64,000 nt of DNA, from positions 1-64,000 of the forward strand of contig NZ_JAFBEE010000013.1 in the NCBI RefSeq assembly GCF_016908555.1, in the 5' to 3' direction. Below, piece by piece: positions 61,924 to 64,000 of the stretch. The notes under the pieces were generated by a model. The model had not been told where the DNA came from, made no database searches, and saw nothing but the letters and a program-made list of their open reading frames with translations. Source of the DNA: Alkaliphilus hydrothermalis. Its GTDB lineage: Bacteria; Bacillota; Clostridia; Peptostreptococcales; Natronincolaceae. The position numbers and the translations under genes are program-made. How positions within the stretch are numbered: the first letter of the stretch is position 1; each line of letters starts with the position of its first letter.

Positions 61924-63222
61924 ATGATGGAATTCGGTAAAATAAAAAAGATACTAGAAGGGGAAGTAATTCCTGCCCTAGGATGTACAGAGCCAGTAGC
62001 AGTGGCCTTAGCTTCTGCCACAGCTAGGGAGATAATCGGTGGAAAGCCCCAGAAAATTAAAGTAACTGTTAGTAGTAATGTATATAAAAACGCCATGGCA
62101 GTTGGTATCCCAGGAACAGTCCGTGTAGGAATTGATATAGCTGCTTCATTAGGCGTATTTGGTGGAGATGCCAGTAAAGGGCTTGAAGTGCTGAGTAATG
62201 TAGAAAAGGGATTAGAGGAGGCAATTGCCTTTGTTACAGAAAAAAACGTACAAGTTGAGGTTAGTAACAAGATGGGGGTTTTCATTGATTGCACTGTAAT
62301 CACCGATTCAGGAGAAGGGCGATGTGTTATTCAGGATAGCCATACAAATATTACTTTAGTTGAAAAGAATGGTATGAAGGTAAATCAGTGCATGGAGGCA
62401 ATTCAAGATCATAAGGAAGAAAAAGATGCACTGGTGAAATGGTTACAGGAGAAGAGTATAGACGAAATCATTGATACAGCCAGAATCATTCCTTTTGAAG
62501 AGATAGAACCTATGCTGGAGGGACGTAACATGAATCTAGCAGTGGCAAAGGTAGGGTTAGCTGAAAGGGCAGGTATGGGGGTTGGTTTTCTTTCAAAAGG
62601 AAGAAATATCACTAGTAGAGAGGGATATGCAGCTACTTTGACGGCTGCCGGTGCAGATGTTAGAATGGCAGGGGTCAAAATGCCCGTGATGAGCAGTGCA
62701 GGTAGTGGCAATCATGGTATAACTGCCATCCTACCTGTTGTAGCGATCGCTGAAATGCTAGAAAAAAATGATGAAGACCTGGCAAGGGCTTTAGCCTTAA
62801 GTCATTTAATAACAGTCTATATCAAAAGTCATACAGGGAAGTTATCTCCCCTTTGTGGTTGTGCTGTAGCAGCAGGGATTGGAGCCAGTACTGGAATCGC
62901 CCTTCTAATGGAGGCAGACAATGAGCAAATCAAGGGAGCAATTAAAAATATGGCGGCCAATATCACTGGTATGATCTGTGATGGAGGTAAAGTTGGGTGT
63001 GCATTAAAACTCTATAGTGCAGCTTCAACAGCATATTTATCGGCAGAATTGGCAATTCAAGGCTCTATAGTCCCTTCTGACAATGGGATTATCCACGAAA
63101 ATATAGAAAAAACAATAAGAAACATGGGAAAACTAAGCTATTTAGGGATGCAGGAAACAGATCGAGTGATTTTAGAAATCATGATGGAGAACAATGGTGT
63201 ACAGGAGATGTATTGTAGTTAG
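61924..63222 (+). CDS. cyuA: L-cysteine desulfidase (UPF0597 / CyuA family)
   Basis: A 432-residue iron-sulfur protein of the CyuA/CdsB (serine-dehydratase-alpha-like) family that breaks cysteine into pyruvate, ammonia and sulfide. Probable 4Fe-4S ligands lie in PALGCTEPVAV, KLSPLCGCAVAAG and MICDGGKVGCALK. ATG at 61924 has TAGGAGG about nine bases upstream; a second ATG follows at once. The sigma-54 promoter and repeats upstream, and the activator gene before them, make a self-contained cysteine-response unit. Serine dehydration is a possible alternative activity. Confidence 0.85.
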   Translation: MMEFGKIKKILEGEVIPALGCTEPVAVALASATAREIIGGKPQKIKVTVSSNVYKNAMAVGIPGTVRVGIDIAASLGVFGGDASKGLEVLSNVEKGLEEAIAFVTEKNVQVEVSNKMGVFIDCTVITDSGEGRCVIQDSHTNITLVEKNGMKVNQCMEAIQDHKEEKDALVKWLQEKSIDEIIDTARIIPFEEIEPMLEGRNMNLAVAKVGLAERAGMGVGFLSKGRNITSREGYAATLTAAGADVRMAGVKMPVMSSAGSGNHGITAILPVVAIAEMLEKNDEDLARALALSHLITVYIKSHTGKLSPLCGCAVAAGIGASTGIALLMEADNEQIKGAIKNMAANITGMICDGGKVGCALKLYSAASTAYLSAELAIQGSIVPSDNGIIHENIEKTIRNMGKLSYLGMQETDRVILEIMMENNGVQEMYCS

Positions 63223-63270
63223 TAGAAGCAGAGGGACAGTTTGTTCACACAGGTATTCAATATAGTATGG

Positions 63271-63299
63271 GGAAGTTAATTAACTTCTCTTTTTTTTTG
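63271..63299 (+). terminator. Terminator of the desulfidase gene
   Basis: A stem centred on GAAGTTAATTAACTTC is followed by nine T residues. Confidence 0.75.
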
Positions 63300-63454
63300 T
63301 CTTACTTTAACAGCATTGCTTGTATCTTGTATCTCAATCGAGTTTGATGTGTGAAAATATCGATGTACTAGTTATAAAGATAATTTAATAGAGGAAAAAG
63401 ACAATCCATATAGAATAATACTTATATGTAAAGAGTTGGGAGGAGGCATTTTTT

Positions 63455-64000
63455 TTGATCAGAATTGCTGTATGTGATGATGAACAAATTCAAAACGATT
63501 TAATAATAAATTTTATAGAATCTATGAATTTGAGTGAAGTAATTTGCAAATGCTTTACAAGTGGAGAGGAACTTTGTGATAAATATGGAGAAAGTAAGTT
63601 CGACGTAATTTTCTTAGATATAGTGATGAAGGGATTAAATGGAATAGAAGTAGGAAAGAGAATCAGAGAAATAGATGATAGAGTAATCTTAGTATACTTG
63701 ACTGGATTTGCTGATTTCGCACTGGAAGCATTTGAATTAAATAGTTTTCATTACCTAATCAAACCTATTACAAAAAATAGTTTTAATAATTTATTTGAAA
63801 AAATTTTGGTGAGACTTGAAGAAATAAGAGCACTTGAAAATAAAAATAAAGTCTTATCATTTAAAACTAAGGATTGTATATTTCAAGTTAGATATGAAGA
63901 AATTTATTATTTAGAAAAAAATGGTCGTAAAATTATTTTATATACGGAAGACAATGCTTATGATTTTTATGGTTCATTGAAGAAACTTTTATTGGAGTTA
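63455..64000 (+). CDS. LytTR response regulator, 3' end beyond window
   Basis: The first 182 residues of an AgrA/ComE-type regulator: receiver domain (about 1-125) with acidic DDE at the start, phospho-acceptor Asp in IFLDIVM, Thr in YLTGFA and Lys in LIKPIT; a LytTR DNA-binding domain begins near residue 135. The start is TTG at 63455 after a strong GGGAGGAGG; no ATG is in frame until residue 24, inside the receiver domain. Such regulators act with a peptide- or wall-sensing histidine kinase, presumably in the next genes. Confidence 0.88.
   Translation, partial: MIRIAVCDDEQIQNDLIINFIESMNLSEVICKCFTSGEELCDKYGESKFDVIFLDIVMKGLNGIEVGKRIREIDDRVILVYLTGFADFALEAFELNSFHYLIKPITKNSFNNLFEKILVRLEEIRALENKNKVLSFKTKDCIFQVRYEEIYYLEKNGRKIILYTEDNAYDFYGSLKKLLLEL

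Overview
The window is AT-rich, strongly Shine-Dalgarno-led DNA from an anaerobic, endospore-forming member of the Clostridia, probably Alkaliphilus or a near relative (lineage inferred from gene content and style only). It carries GerA-type germination receptor genes, a SleB-like cortex hydrolase, a CotS-family kinase-like protein, a CgeB-like glycosyltransferase, sigma-54 control of cysteine desulfidase, and three classic Firmicutes riboswitches. No rRNA, tRNA or CRISPR array was seen.

0-5.6 kb: a CBS-domain protein, a three-gene ABC exporter on the minus strand, and an APC amino-acid permease behind a tandem glycine riboswitch with an intrinsic terminator. 5.7-12.3 kb: a glyoxalase, a GNAT acetyltransferase, the serine operon (class V aminotransferase, serA, DUF1015), a flavodoxin-domain protein and a methyltransferase. 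12.3-16.6 kb: a divergent germination locus whose gerAB gene is interrupted by an in-frame TGA. 16.6-23.1 kb: short-chain threonine dehydrogenase, AraC/GyrI regulator, M42 peptidase, LysR regulator, a small Fe-S protein and an MFS exporter.

23.2-29.5 kb is a surface or spore polysaccharide island (heparinase-like protein, CgeB/GT2 fusion, WecC-type dehydrogenase, CotS-like protein). 29.5-46 kb is mostly housekeeping: exonuclease III, a GGDEF-EAL protein, SEC-C-tagged methionine aminopeptidase, a DinG-like helicase with a nuclease-like N-terminus, SleB under a ydaO-type (c-di-AMP) riboswitch, M3 oligopeptidase, uridine kinase, DegV, topoisomerase III and an ABC-F protein. 45.6-50.5 kb is an operon of a membrane methyltransferase, a bacterial GH3 enzyme and a GGDEF/HD-GYP receptor. 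50.5-55.7 kb holds an ABC exporter and an NhaC-type transporter behind a lysine riboswitch.

55.7-59.9 kb is accessory in character: very AT-rich, with an unrecognised exported protein, an unrecognised cytosolic protein, a minimal membrane-anchored subtilisin-like protease, a TraX-family membrane protein and a decayed ISL3-type transposase tail. This is the best candidate for an undescribed system. 59.9-63.3 kb is a sigma-54 activator with a four-cysteine motif next to a cysteine desulfidase gene that has a textbook -24/-12 promoter and three copies of a likely activator site. The window ends inside a LytTR response regulator gene that starts with TTG.

Amino-acid handling recurs: serine synthesis, threonine breakdown, glycine- and lysine-sensing transporters, and cysteine desulfidation. 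Sporulation and germination, and cyclic-dinucleotide signalling (two dual c-di-GMP proteins, one c-di-AMP riboswitch), are the other recurring themes.
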